Shown here piece by piece: positions 28,846 to 37,298 of a stretch of DNA of 64,000 nt. Every line of letters starts with the position of its first letter. The first letter of the stretch is position 1. The translations under genes were made by a program, and so were the position numbers. The notes below the pieces were generated by a model. The model was not told the DNA's origin. It did no database searches and worked only from the letters and a program-made list of their open reading frames with translations. Source of the stretch: Altererythrobacter aquiaggeris (lineage in GTDB: Bacteria; Pseudomonadota; Alphaproteobacteria; Sphingomonadales; Sphingomonadaceae); assembly GCF_037154015.1 (NCBI RefSeq), contig NZ_JBANRL010000001.1:620001-684000 (forward strand). The letters are read 5' to 3'.

Positions 28846-30264
28846 TTAGCGCCGCGCCATCCGGATGCCGCTGTCGACAGCGCCCGCCATCGGACGCCCT
28901 TCTGCCCAGGCGTAGCAGCCATGACCCTGACCTTTAACGGTCGAACACATCGAATTTGCAGCGCGCTTGCCAAAACCGGCTGCGGACACGCGCCAATAGG
29001 TCTTGCCGCGGACGATGGCTTTGCTGATGACCATATCGTGCTGCGATAATTGGGGATAGCGCTTGGCATAAATACCCCAAGCGCGTTTTGCACCGCGCTC
29101 GCTGGCGAATGAGCCAAGCTGGACCAGATGATCACCGCTTGCGGTGGTATCTGAACCATCTGCGACACGGCTTCGCTCTGCCGCTACGGTAGCACCAAGG
29201 CGTGCCGGCGCGGTCTGGACGGCTGCACTGTTGACGAATCTGACAGTGTCCATCAACACAGCTGCAGGACTGGCTCCCGATGGCGCAGGGGTATCAAACG
29301 CATCTTCGAACGTTTCGGGCGTGGCAATTGCCTGAGCCGGATATTCGCTTACCGCTGCTACAGGGACGGGCACTTCACGTACGGGTATAGCCGCGTCAGC
29401 GACAAAGCCGACATCACTTGTCGGCGGCAATTCACCGGCAGGCTGTGCGAAGGCATAGCTACCGCCTGTTACCGGTGCGGCGCCAGCGACCTGCGGCTGG
29501 GAGTATGCAGCCGCTTCGACCGCCATCTGTTCTGCCGAAGGTGTATTGACGAGCGCCAATTGCAAGGGTTGCCCGCTATCGGTGATGATCGGCGCGCTGA
29601 GCAATCCTGCTACGCGTTTTTGAAAATCCTCCGGCTTGGCCATCTGTGCCCACTGGCTGATTCGCGCATCGAGCTGGTCGGCCGGAACGTCTTCAGCGGC
29701 CATAAGCCTGGCGGCCCGCCAATTTCCTTGGAGCGCATAGGCATACGCCAGATTCTGACGAACTTTGGGAGTATTTTCGCCGCCACGAAGGGCGTTGGCG
29801 AGCACCTGGACACCGCGATCCGGCTCACCCGACAGAGCAAGAGCCAGCCCGAGATCGGCAGCGGCAATATCAGCCTGCCAATCGTCGAGCACTGCAATTG
29901 ATTTTGCGTAATCGCCGGTAGCGGCTTTGGCGAGGGCAAAGCTGAGAGCGGTGCGGGCACCAGTATCGCCCAGCGACATCGCATCATCGAAACTTGTTGC
30001 AGCAGATTCGAACCTGCCAGCTTCCAGATAGGCAGCTCCCAGCATGGCGCGGAACGCTGCGTTGCGCGGATCGCCCAGAACAGCAGCCTCGGCATGCTGG
30101 ATTGCTTGCGATGTCGCGCCCTTGGCAAGCGCATGTTCTGCCTTGCTGGCTGAAGCAGCCGACTGCGGTGCAGCATTAGTCGTGCAGCCGCTCAAGGCCG
30201 AAGTGGCCAGAGCGGTGGTGAGCGCAAGGCCCATCAATTTCGAACGTTTAGCGGTCTGGGTCAT
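28846..30264 (-). CDS. TPR and SPOR domain lipoprotein
   Basis: A 472-residue envelope protein: lipobox TSALSGC with Cys27, tetratricopeptide repeats over roughly 38-230 (AIQHAEAAVLGDPRNAAFRA pattern), an Ala/Pro-rich linker, and a C-terminal SPOR domain (about 385-460; LVQLGSFASERGAKRAWGIY). SPOR domains bind denuded glycan strands at the division septum, so a septal location is likely. It is in line with the ParA and RHH genes upstream on the same strand, 27 nt from the latter. Role beyond that is unknown. Confidence 0.85.
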   Translation of the reverse strand: MTQTAKRSKLMGLALTTALATSALSGCTTNAAPQSAASASKAEHALAKGATSQAIQHAEAAVLGDPRNAAFRAMLGAAYLEAGRFESAATSFDDAMSLGDTGARTALSFALAKAATGDYAKSIAVLDDWQADIAAADLGLALALSGEPDRGVQVLANALRGGENTPKVRQNLAYAYALQGNWRAARLMAAEDVPADQLDARISQWAQMAKPEDFQKRVAGLLSAPIITDSGQPLQLALVNTPSAEQMAVEAAAYSQPQVAGAAPVTGGSYAFAQPAGELPPTSDVGFVADAAIPVREVPVPVAAVSEYPAQAIATPETFEDAFDTPAPSGASPAAVLMDTVRFVNSAAVQTAPARLGATVAAERSRVADGSDTTASGDHLVQLGSFASERGAKRAWGIYAKRYPQLSQHDMVISKAIVRGKTYWRVSAAGFGKRAANSMCSTVKGQGHGCYAWAEGRPMAGAVDSGIRMARR

Positions 30265-30291
30265 TTAATTTTCCCCTTCGAAAAATCCATT

Positions 30292-30870
30292 TCAACTGCG
30301 TCTCATTTGATCGGCCAGAGCCGACAGGTCAGGTATTTCGCCTAACAACCTGTCGAGCGCTTCGGTCACCAGCTGCTGCGCGCTTTTGCCCTTGATCGTG
30401 CTTGCCAGCTTGAGTTTCAGGTGCCGATCGGCGTCGAGCCGCAATGTGAATGCAGCCCGTCTGCCCCGCGACAGTGCAGAGCGGCGCGGCCGCTGCGGTG
30501 CCGGTGCATTATCTTCGTTGGCTGCAAACGTGGTCATCTCGGCGAACCTTCGCGCAATAACGTCCTGTTGCTTTAATATTTCGGGCCGCAGAGCCTTCGC
30601 CGTTTCCTCGTCCTGAATGCGGACCAGTTCTTCGACTTGGGGATTGGCTGGTTCGGGCGTCAGGGCCAGCACCCCGGCGACCGGCTGATGCTCCTCTTCC
30701 CCCATGTCGTTCCAGCCGAGATCTTCGAGGTTGGCGGCGTTATCGCGCGTAGCCGGGCCGTCGAATGCAGCCAGCGAGCTGGCCAGTTGTGGGCGCATCG
30801 CCGGTTTGGCTCCGCCCTTGCGGGCGAGCAGCGTCGGGCTGAGCGACGCGAAGGCATTATTATCGCTCAT
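30292..30870 (-). CDS. Ribbon-helix-helix C-terminal protein paired with ParA
   Basis: A 192-residue protein: a low-complexity N-terminal half, a helical middle (EELVRIQDEETAKALRPEIL) and a C-terminal region that resembles a ribbon-helix-helix DNA-binding domain (RRAAFTLRLDADRHLKLKL, then GKSAQQLVTEALDRLL). Starts are ambiguous: ATG 30870, or GTG 30897, which overlaps the ParA stop as GTGA. Either way it is coupled to the ParA gene. Small RHH proteins are common partners of ParA ATPases, so it may be the DNA-binding partner. Not a recognised ParB. Confidence 0.7.
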   Translation of the reverse strand: MSDNNAFASLSPTLLARKGGAKPAMRPQLASSLAAFDGPATRDNAANLEDLGWNDMGEEEHQPVAGVLALTPEPANPQVEELVRIQDEETAKALRPEILKQQDVIARRFAEMTTFAANEDNAPAPQRPRRSALSRGRRAAFTLRLDADRHLKLKLASTIKGKSAQQLVTEALDRLLGEIPDLSALADQMRRS

Positions 30871-30893
30871 GGTGGTGTCCCGCGTCCCTGTGT

Positions 30894-31613
30894 TCACTGT
30901 GCTACCCGGCGGCCAAAGCCACCGACGGGACGCTGATGCGTGCCCTGGATTTGCTGGACGCTGCCGGGCGCAGCGAAGACTGTGCGGCGGAAATTCTTTT
31001 CAAGCCGGTCGGAAACGTAATTCCACAGTGCAGTCACCTCCTGCGCGCTACGGCCATCAGGATCGACTTCCATGACAGTTCGCCCGTCAATCATCGAAGC
31101 AGCAAAGTCGGTGCGGTGGTGCAGCGTAATCGGCGCCACTGTACCATGCTGGGAAAGTGCAACAGCAGCTTCCGATGTGATCTTTGCTTTGGGGGTCGCC
31201 GCATTGACTACGAAAATCAGTGGTTTGCCGGCCCGGTCACACAGATCGACTGTCGCACCCACGGCACGAAGATCGTGCGGGCTGGGACGCGTCGGAACGA
31301 CAATAAGTTCAGCGACTGCAATTACCGACTGGATTGCCAGGGTGATAGCGGGCGGCGTATCGATGACTGCAAGTTTGAAACCCTGCTGCCGCAAGGTTGC
31401 CAGATCATGGGCGAGACGAGCTACGGTGGTTTGGGCAAATGCAGGATATTCCGCTTCGCGTTCATTCCACCAGTCGGCCAGCGACCCTTGTGGATCGATA
31501 TCGATTAGTACGACCGGTCCGGCGCCAGCGCGCTGTGCCTGTACTGCGAGGTGTCCGGACAAGGTCGTTTTGCCCGATCCACCCTTCTGTGATGCCATTG
31601 CCAGAACCCGCAA
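30894..31613 (-). CDS. ParA family ATPase
   Basis: A 239-residue P-loop ATPase with the deviant Walker A KGGSGKTT (10-17), VVLIDIDPQGSLADW (Walker A' / switch I) and AVIDTPPAI (Walker B). It lacks the N-terminal HTH of plasmid ParA and is not next to parB, gid or rnpA/rpmH, so it is an orphan ParA/MinD-type positioning ATPase rather than the chromosome partitioning one. It heads a three-gene minus-strand unit with the RHH protein and the SPOR lipoprotein. Confidence 0.88.
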   Translation of the reverse strand: MRVLAMASQKGGSGKTTLSGHLAVQAQRAGAGPVVLIDIDPQGSLADWWNEREAEYPAFAQTTVARLAHDLATLRQQGFKLAVIDTPPAITLAIQSVIAVAELIVVPTRPSPHDLRAVGATVDLCDRAGKPLIFVVNAATPKAKITSEAAVALSQHGTVAPITLHHRTDFAASMIDGRTVMEVDPDGRSAQEVTALWNYVSDRLEKNFRRTVFAAPGSVQQIQGTHQRPVGGFGRRVAQ

Positions 31614-31837
31614 GGTCTGATCCCCCTGATTAATTCCGCCGATCTCATCAAACGGCAGTTCAAAAGGTGAAATCGCAGAACGCCCCTAATTTTAAGTTAA
31701 CGTCCAAATAGGGTAAGGGTGGTTTGATGAGGTTGTTCAGTGCGCGGGAAGGCGGAATTTCACACGGAAACCCTTTCCTAACGGCTTGTTCACTATAGGC
31801 ATACGGGACAATGCGACCGGATAGCAGGGACCGCGAA

Positions 31838-32995
31838 ATGATGAATTCAACACGACACCGTATAAGCAAAGTATTTCTGGCATCAGCGGCGCTGGCATTT
31901 TCGGCGCCAGCAATGGCTGATGTGAAAGCGGGCGTGCAGGCCTGGAGCGCGGGCAATTATCCAGCGGCAGTTGCTGAATGGCAGGGCCCGGCAGCACAGG
32001 GTGACGCTGATGCGCAGTTCAATATGGCGCAGGCTTACCGGCTTGGACGCGGCGTATCCCCCGATCCCGCCAAGGCAGAAGAATATTATGCTAAGGCTGC
32101 TGCCCAGGGGCACATCAAGGCTGCCGACAGTTACGGACTTCTGCTGTTTCAGGACGGACGACGCGGGCAGGCGCTGCCATACGTGCAAGCAGCGGCACTG
32201 CGCGGTGATCCCCGCGCGCAGTATCTTGTAGGTGTCGCACATTTCAACGGCGATCTGGTGGAAAAGGATTGGGTAAGGGCATACGCATTGCTGAGTGCTG
32301 CCAACGCAACCGGACTGGCGCAGGCTGTGCCGGCTCTGAAACAAATGGACGAATATATTCCGCTGGACCAGCGCCAACAGGGCGTTGCCTTGGCAGCGGT
32401 TCTACGTACGCAAGCCGATGCGACGCGCGCCCGGCAGCTTGCGGCAGCTGATCTTGGCAGCAGTCCGCCTGGCGCGGCTCCGGTCGCGGTGACTGCCTCA
32501 ACGGCTCCGGCTGTGACCGCGCCGTTGCCAAATTCCGCCGCGCGGGTGCCGACACCCATTGTGGCTGCAAACGTAGCCCCTTCGGAAACGGTATCTTCGT
32601 CGATCGCAGAAGCGCGGGCAGCTGTTGCAGAGGCTGCGCGGGTAACCGGCACCCATAGCCCCGCTACCGCAGGTGCGGATTTCGCCCGGCCGCAAGCGGC
32701 TGGCGCAACACATCCGGACCAGTTCCCTGCTATCACCCCGTCAGCGCGCGTAGTTGCCAAACCAGCGGAGGGCCCATGGCGTGTCCAGCTGGGGGCATTC
32801 GGTGTGAAATCAAACGCCACAACGCTGTGGGAGCGGTTATCGCTGCACCCGGAATTGGCGGGCAAAACGCGTCTGCTCGTACCAGCCGGGCGCGTGACCA
32901 AATTGCTGGCCGGTGGTTTCGCCTCGCGCGCAGAGGCGGCCGGTGCGTGTTCTGCACTGAAGCGTTCCGGACAGGAATGTATCGTAACCCGCTAA
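31838..32995 (+). CDS. Sel1-repeat and SPOR domain exported protein
   Basis: A 385-residue protein with a signal peptide (cleavage near ...APAMA, residue 27), Sel1-like repeats (about 30-165; GDADAQFNMAQAYRLGRGV and GDPRAQYLVGVAHFNG), an Ala/Val/Pro-rich linker and a C-terminal SPOR domain (about 310-385; WRVQLGAFGVKSNATTLWERL). Start ATG 31838 follows AGGGA; upstream ATG 31811 has none. Divergent from the ParA unit, which contains another SPOR protein. Probably periplasmic and septum-directed. Confidence 0.82.
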   Translation: MMNSTRHRISKVFLASAALAFSAPAMADVKAGVQAWSAGNYPAAVAEWQGPAAQGDADAQFNMAQAYRLGRGVSPDPAKAEEYYAKAAAQGHIKAADSYGLLLFQDGRRGQALPYVQAAALRGDPRAQYLVGVAHFNGDLVEKDWVRAYALLSAANATGLAQAVPALKQMDEYIPLDQRQQGVALAAVLRTQADATRARQLAAADLGSSPPGAAPVAVTASTAPAVTAPLPNSAARVPTPIVAANVAPSETVSSSIAEARAAVAEAARVTGTHSPATAGADFARPQAAGATHPDQFPAITPSARVVAKPAEGPWRVQLGAFGVKSNATTLWERLSLHPELAGKTRLLVPAGRVTKLLAGGFASRAEAAGACSALKRSGQECIVTR

Positions 32996-33052
32996 TATCC
33001 AGTGCGGTGACGACTAACGGTGGAGATCCCTCGACCGGCGTACTTGCCGTTC

Positions 33053-33080
33053 AGGCTGTCTTGCTTCACTAAGACAGCCT
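33053..33080 (+). other. Stem-loop between the Sel1/SPOR and DUF418 genes
   Basis: A perfect 10-bp inverted repeat, AGGCTGTCTT (33053-33062) / AAGACAGCCT (33071-33080), with an eight-base loop, 18 nt before the DUF418 start codon. There is no T-run after it, so it may be an attenuating or processing hairpin instead of a classical terminator. Confidence 0.5.
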
Positions 33081-33097
33081 ATTGATGGGGGAATTCG

Positions 33098-34402
33098 ATG
33101 GTTGATGCGACACAGGAACAGGTTGCTGCATTGGAGAATGCCGAACTGGCAGCGACACCTGACCAGCCGGTCAAGAGCGATCACCGCATCGTCAGTCTGG
33201 ATTTCATCCGCGGTATCGCGGTTCTGGGGATCCTGTTTGCGAATATCACTGCATTCGGTCAGCCGTTCATGGCCTATTTCTGGCCGCAAGCCCTGACGGG
33301 CGGATATACGCAAACTGACAGCGCCGTCTGGGTATTCCAGATGATCTTCATCGATTACAAATTCCGGATCATGTTCACGCTTCTGTTCGGCGCAGGAATT
33401 TACCTATTCATGGAGCGGGCGTGGTCACGGGGTTCCTCGCGGTGGTTGCAATTCAGGCGGCTTGTGGCTCTCGCAGTTTTTGGCCTGATCCATTATTTTC
33501 TTATCTGGCGCGGCGATATTTTGACCGTCTATGCGCTATGGGGCATCATCGCGCTGTCGATGATGAAATGGAAAGCCAAGACACAACTCATCACGGGGAT
33601 CGCTGTGTACATCATCGGTTCGCTACTGATGCTTGGTATGATGGGGGGTAATTACCTCGCCGCAGTCAATCCGGATGTAGCCGCCCAGTTGCCGCCCGAG
33701 GCGCGAGAGCAGATTGCTGCCGCACCAGCTGAAATTCTGGAGGATTCGAGGGCAGATACGGCATTGTTCACTGGCGATAGTTATTCCGCGATCGTTGCGG
33801 ACACGATCGAAAACGAAACCGGGCAATTGGTTCAGGAACTGATCTTTGTCGGTTTGACCGAAACACTCGCGCTAATTCTGATGGGTATGGCGCTGTATCG
33901 CTACGGGTTCTTCAACGGCACGCTCGATCCGGTAAAAATGAAACGTTGGGGCTGGACCGGTGTGATCGGCGGAATGCTGTTTACTGCCCCGATCGCATTA
34001 TGGACTGCCGCCTCCGGTTTCCCGTTTTTTCAGGTCATGTTCGCTTTCCAGGGCCTGTTGGGCCTGCCAGCCATATTCATGTCGATCGGCCTGATGGCGC
34101 TGTTTGCTTTATGGGCGCCAACTGCGACACAAACGGCTTTGGGACAGCGATTTGTTGCGGCCGGCCGAATGGCATTTACCAATTACCTTGGCACTTCGAT
34201 TATTCTGCTGCCCGTCTTTCATGGATGGGGCCTTGGCCTGTTTGGCGAGTTGCACCGTCTCGAACTGTTCGGCGTTGTTTTGGCAGTCTGGGTCCTGATG
34301 CTGCTGTGGTCCAAATGGTGGCTCGACCGCTTCCGTTATGGTCCGCTGGAATGGCTATGGCGGTGCATGACTTATCTCAAGGTCTTTCCGCTGAAACGCT
34401 GA
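33098..34402 (+). CDS. DUF418 family membrane protein
   Basis: A 434-residue inner-membrane protein with many hydrophobic helices. The N-terminal SLDFIRGIAVLGILFANITAF and a C-terminal GRMAFTNYLGTSIILLPVF segment are hallmarks of DUF418 proteins. A GGGGGAA sequence lies seven bases before ATG 33098. Family members have been linked to transport or cell-surface modification, but no function is established here. Converges with der. Confidence 0.88.
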   Translation: MVDATQEQVAALENAELAATPDQPVKSDHRIVSLDFIRGIAVLGILFANITAFGQPFMAYFWPQALTGGYTQTDSAVWVFQMIFIDYKFRIMFTLLFGAGIYLFMERAWSRGSSRWLQFRRLVALAVFGLIHYFLIWRGDILTVYALWGIIALSMMKWKAKTQLITGIAVYIIGSLLMLGMMGGNYLAAVNPDVAAQLPPEAREQIAAAPAEILEDSRADTALFTGDSYSAIVADTIENETGQLVQELIFVGLTETLALILMGMALYRYGFFNGTLDPVKMKRWGWTGVIGGMLFTAPIALWTAASGFPFFQVMFAFQGLLGLPAIFMSIGLMALFALWAPTATQTALGQRFVAAGRMAFTNYLGTSIILLPVFHGWGLGLFGELHRLELFGVVLAVWVLMLLWSKWWLDRFRYGPLEWLWRCMTYLKVFPLKR

Positions 34403-34409
34403 ACCAGAG

Positions 34410-35816
34410 TTACTTTCTGGTCGGGGCGTACGGGTTCTTTGCGCTCTTGAGCACGACGCGGACAGGGACACTATCGAAGCCTAGCTGCTTGCGAATCCCG
34501 TTTACCAGATATCGTTCATAGCTTGTGGGAAGCATATCGAGCCGCGATCCGAACACGACGAAGCGTGGCGGCCTGGTGCTCGACTGGGTAATATAGCGCA
34601 GCTTTATACGCTTGCCCTTGGGGGCAGGCGGCGGGTTGGCTTCCAGCGCATCATCGAACCACCGATTGAGCGCCGCAGTGGGAACACGTTTTGACCAGCT
34701 TTCGCGCAATTTGAACGCGGCGGACAGCATCGGGTCGAGCCCTTTGCCGGTTTTGGCCGAGACAGCAAACAGCGGAACGCCGCGAACCTGTGCCAGCCCG
34801 TCCTCCAATGCGGCACGGACACCGTTGAACAGGCCGCTCGGGTCTTCGGCGATGTCCCATTTGTTGATCGCGATCATCAACGCACGACCTTCTTCGAGCG
34901 CGTGGGCAGCGATCTTGAGATCCTGCGATTCCAGACCTTGCGTCGCATCCAGCAGCAGCACGACAACCTCGGCAAAATCCACTGCATGACGCGCATCGGC
35001 TACAGCCAACCGTTCGAGCTTTTCCGTGACCTTTGCCTTTTTACGCATACCTGCCGTGTCGATCAGCCGGATTTCGCGTAATTCTCCATTGTCCGGATCT
35101 GTCCACAACCAGTCCACGGCAATCGAATCGCGCGTGATCCCCGCTTCGGGACCTGTAAGCAAACGGTCCTCGCCGAGCAGTCGGTTGATCAGCGTCGATT
35201 TTCCGGCATTCGGGCGGCCAACGATGGCCAGCTTCAGCGGACCGGAGGCGACGACATCGCCATGCTCGTCACGGTCAATGAATTCGGGCGGGGCTTCGAC
35301 CGGACCATCCGGCTCGAGAATAGGACGCAGTGCCTCGAACAGTTCAACTGTCCCTTCTCCATGCTCTGCCGAAAATGGCACCGGCTCTCCCAAGCCGAGA
35401 GAATAGCTTTCCAGAATACCGCTTTCGCCGGCTTTGCCTTCAGCCTTGTTGGCGACAACGATCACCGGAACGCTCTGTTCGCGCAGCCAGCGGGCAATTT
35501 CTTCATCAAGTGGGGTAAGCCCGAGCCGCGAATCGAAAACGAACAGAGCGGCAGCGGCGCCGATAATCGACACTTCGGTTTGTTTGCGCATCCGTCCGGG
35601 CAGCGTCTCGGCATCTTCGTCTTCCCACCCGGCAGTATCAACCAGAGTGAACTCCATGCCGAGTATATCCGCATCGCCCATCCGGCGGTCACGTGTTACG
35701 CCGGGCTGATCGTCCACGAGAGCAAGTTTTTTGCCAACGAGACGGTTGAACATCGTGCTCTTGCCGACGTTGGGGCGCCCGACAATGACGACTTCTGGTT
35801 TGCTATAGGTGGCCAT
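34410..35816 (-). CDS. der: Ribosome biogenesis GTPase Der (EngA)
   Basis: Essential GTPase for 50S subunit assembly. Two tandem G domains are visible: GRPNVGKSTMFNRLVGKKLA with VDTAGWED, and GRPNAGKSTLINRLLGEDRL with IDTAGMRKK and NKWD, followed by the KH-like C-terminal domain. The start MATYSKPEVVIVGRPN at 35816 is chosen instead of 35846, giving 468 residues. Solitary on the minus strand. Confidence 0.96.
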   Translation of the reverse strand: MATYSKPEVVIVGRPNVGKSTMFNRLVGKKLALVDDQPGVTRDRRMGDADILGMEFTLVDTAGWEDEDAETLPGRMRKQTEVSIIGAAAALFVFDSRLGLTPLDEEIARWLREQSVPVIVVANKAEGKAGESGILESYSLGLGEPVPFSAEHGEGTVELFEALRPILEPDGPVEAPPEFIDRDEHGDVVASGPLKLAIVGRPNAGKSTLINRLLGEDRLLTGPEAGITRDSIAVDWLWTDPDNGELREIRLIDTAGMRKKAKVTEKLERLAVADARHAVDFAEVVVLLLDATQGLESQDLKIAAHALEEGRALMIAINKWDIAEDPSGLFNGVRAALEDGLAQVRGVPLFAVSAKTGKGLDPMLSAAFKLRESWSKRVPTAALNRWFDDALEANPPPAPKGKRIKLRYITQSSTRPPRFVVFGSRLDMLPTSYERYLVNGIRKQLGFDSVPVRVVLKSAKNPYAPTRK

Positions 35817-35900
35817 ATCGCGTCGCAGTTGGGCTCTGGCGGTCAAATTGGCAAGTCTGGCATGATGGACGCCCTGTTTTCGCGGCCAACCATTTTACCG

Positions 35901-35918
35901 TTAATAACCATTAACCAT
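35901..35918. promoter_or_regulatory. CtrA-like motif between der and the CHAP gene
   Basis: TTAATAACCATTAACCAT contains two TTAA half-sites six bases apart, the second within TTAACCAT. The usual CtrA box is TTAA-N7-TTAA, so the spacing is one short and this is a candidate only. It lies about 50 nt before the CHAP gene start. Confidence 0.3.
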
Positions 35919-35964
35919 AATTCGCAGCCGCGTGTGAACCGTCCTGCTTCATACCCCCTGAACC

Positions 35965-36678
35965 ATGATCAAGACATTGGCCAACATCTCGTTTCTGGGC
36001 GCTATCGCAATGATACCGTCTGTCGCCGCCGCAGAACAGCCCGCCGACCTGCAAGACGACACGAACATTCGGCAGGGCGCGGAATTGCCGGCATATCTGC
36101 AGTGCGTTCCTTATGCCCGCCAGGTTTCTGGAATTCGGATATTTGGTGATGCACATACCTGGTGGGATCAGGCAGACGGGCGGTTTGCACGCGGAAATAA
36201 ACCCAAGGTAGGCGCGGTAATGTCTTTTCGTCCCAACCGCGCAATGGAGCTTGGCCACGTGGCAGCTGTAAGCCAAATCGTCGATCAGCGGACGGTTCTG
36301 CTGCGACACTCCAACTGGTCGCCAATAAACGGGCGCCGCGGTCAGATAGAAGACGATGTTCGTGCAGTCGATGTATCTGCCGATAATGATTGGAGCGCGG
36401 TACGCGTGTGGTATCATCCGCTGCAGGCACTGGGCCGGACGGCGTGGCCGGTAAACGGCTTTATCTATGCACAGAATCCCCGGCAGATGTCTGTAAGCCC
36501 GGTGCAGCTAGCGATAGCTACGCCCGCGAAGGCACAAAGCTCGCAGGCTTTTTTGATCGCCTTTTCCGGGATGGCAAAGCCAGCAGGTATTCAGCGTACT
36601 GCGGCAGTCCGGCAAACTACGCGAGCCAAACCTGATAGCCGCCGTGATCCGATAGCCGAAGCTATCGCGCGGTATTAG
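35965..36678 (+). CDS. CHAP domain cell-wall hydrolase
   Basis: A 237-residue exported protein with signal peptide (about 1-23, ending SVAAA) and an N-terminal CHAP domain whose catalytic residues are evident: Cys47 in LQCVPYAR, His98 in LGHVAAV and Asn117 in RHSNWS. CHAP amidases or endopeptidases cut peptidoglycan peptides. The C-terminal 80 residues are low complexity. It stands alone, divergent from der, and has a CtrA-like motif upstream. Confidence 0.85.
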   Translation: MIKTLANISFLGAIAMIPSVAAAEQPADLQDDTNIRQGAELPAYLQCVPYARQVSGIRIFGDAHTWWDQADGRFARGNKPKVGAVMSFRPNRAMELGHVAAVSQIVDQRTVLLRHSNWSPINGRRGQIEDDVRAVDVSADNDWSAVRVWYHPLQALGRTAWPVNGFIYAQNPRQMSVSPVQLAIATPAKAQSSQAFLIAFSGMAKPAGIQRTAAVRQTTRAKPDSRRDPIAEAIARY

Positions 36679-36684
36679 GCAGGA

Positions 36685-36999
36685 TTATTTTTTGGCGACG
36701 GGCGGACTGTCACCCAGATCTTCGAACCAGGCTTCGACCGGGCCGCTGAGCTTGAGCGTTAGCGGGCGGCCCTTGCGGTCCAGCGTCTTTCCTGCCTGAA
36801 CGCGGATCCACCCTTCGGAGATGCAATATTCCTCGATATCGGTGCGCTGGCGCTCCTTGAACCTGATCGCGACACCGCGCTGCAAGACTTCCTGATCGAA
36901 GTGCGGGCTGCGCGGGTCTATCGCCAAATGGTCAGGCGGTGTATCGGCAGAGACATCAGCCTGTACCGTTTCGTTGGTTTGTTCGGTTTCGTCGCTCAT
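36685..36999 (-). CDS. DUF3297 family protein
   Basis: A 104-residue protein with an acidic, Thr-rich N-terminus and the DUF3297 core: DHLAIDPRSPHFDQEVLQRGVAIRF, ERTDIEEYCISEGWIRV and GRPLTLKLSGPVEAWFE. The ATG at 36999 begins at MSDETEQT; the longer frame upstream lacks family character. Function unknown. It converges with the CHAP gene, six bases apart. Confidence 0.85.
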   Translation of the reverse strand: MSDETEQTNETVQADVSADTPPDHLAIDPRSPHFDQEVLQRGVAIRFKERQRTDIEEYCISEGWIRVQAGKTLDRKGRPLTLKLSGPVEAWFEDLGDSPPVAKK

Positions 37000-37128
37000 A
37001 ACGCTGCCAGTAGGGCTGCTTGCACTGCATCGCAAGACGGCATCGGTGCGATTTGATAGTTCGCCGCGCTTGCCCTTTGCCGCCACCCCCGATAAAGGCG
37101 CGCGACTGTTCGCGAAGGCGCTGAGCAT

Positions 37129-37213
37129 GCGGGCGTGGCGGAATTGGTAGACGCGCTGGTTTTAGGTACCAGTATCTTACGATGTGGGGGTTCGAGTCCC
37201 TTCGCCCGCACCA
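37129..37213 (+). tRNA. tRNA-Leu (anticodon TAG)
   Basis: The 85-nt sequence folds as a class II tRNA: acceptor GCGGGCG / CGCCCGC, D-arm GCGG..AATTGGTAGA..CGC, anticodon stem CTGGT/ACCAG with loop TTTAGGT (anticodon TAG), a long variable arm, T-loop TTCGAGT and encoded CCA. It reads CUA-family leucine codons. It lies just before tig on the same strand. Confidence 0.96.
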
Positions 37214-37298
37214 TTCAGCACATGTCAAATGTTTGTGCTGCTATCCAGTAGCCACGCAGCGCAAGTTAGGTTTTTGAAGAAGGCAATTAGTTCGAACC

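Noticed and set aside
28011-29168. Minus-strand frame of 385 codons
   Set aside because: It is antisense to the pyrC-like gene and has a Ser/Pro/Ala-rich composition typical of shadow frames.
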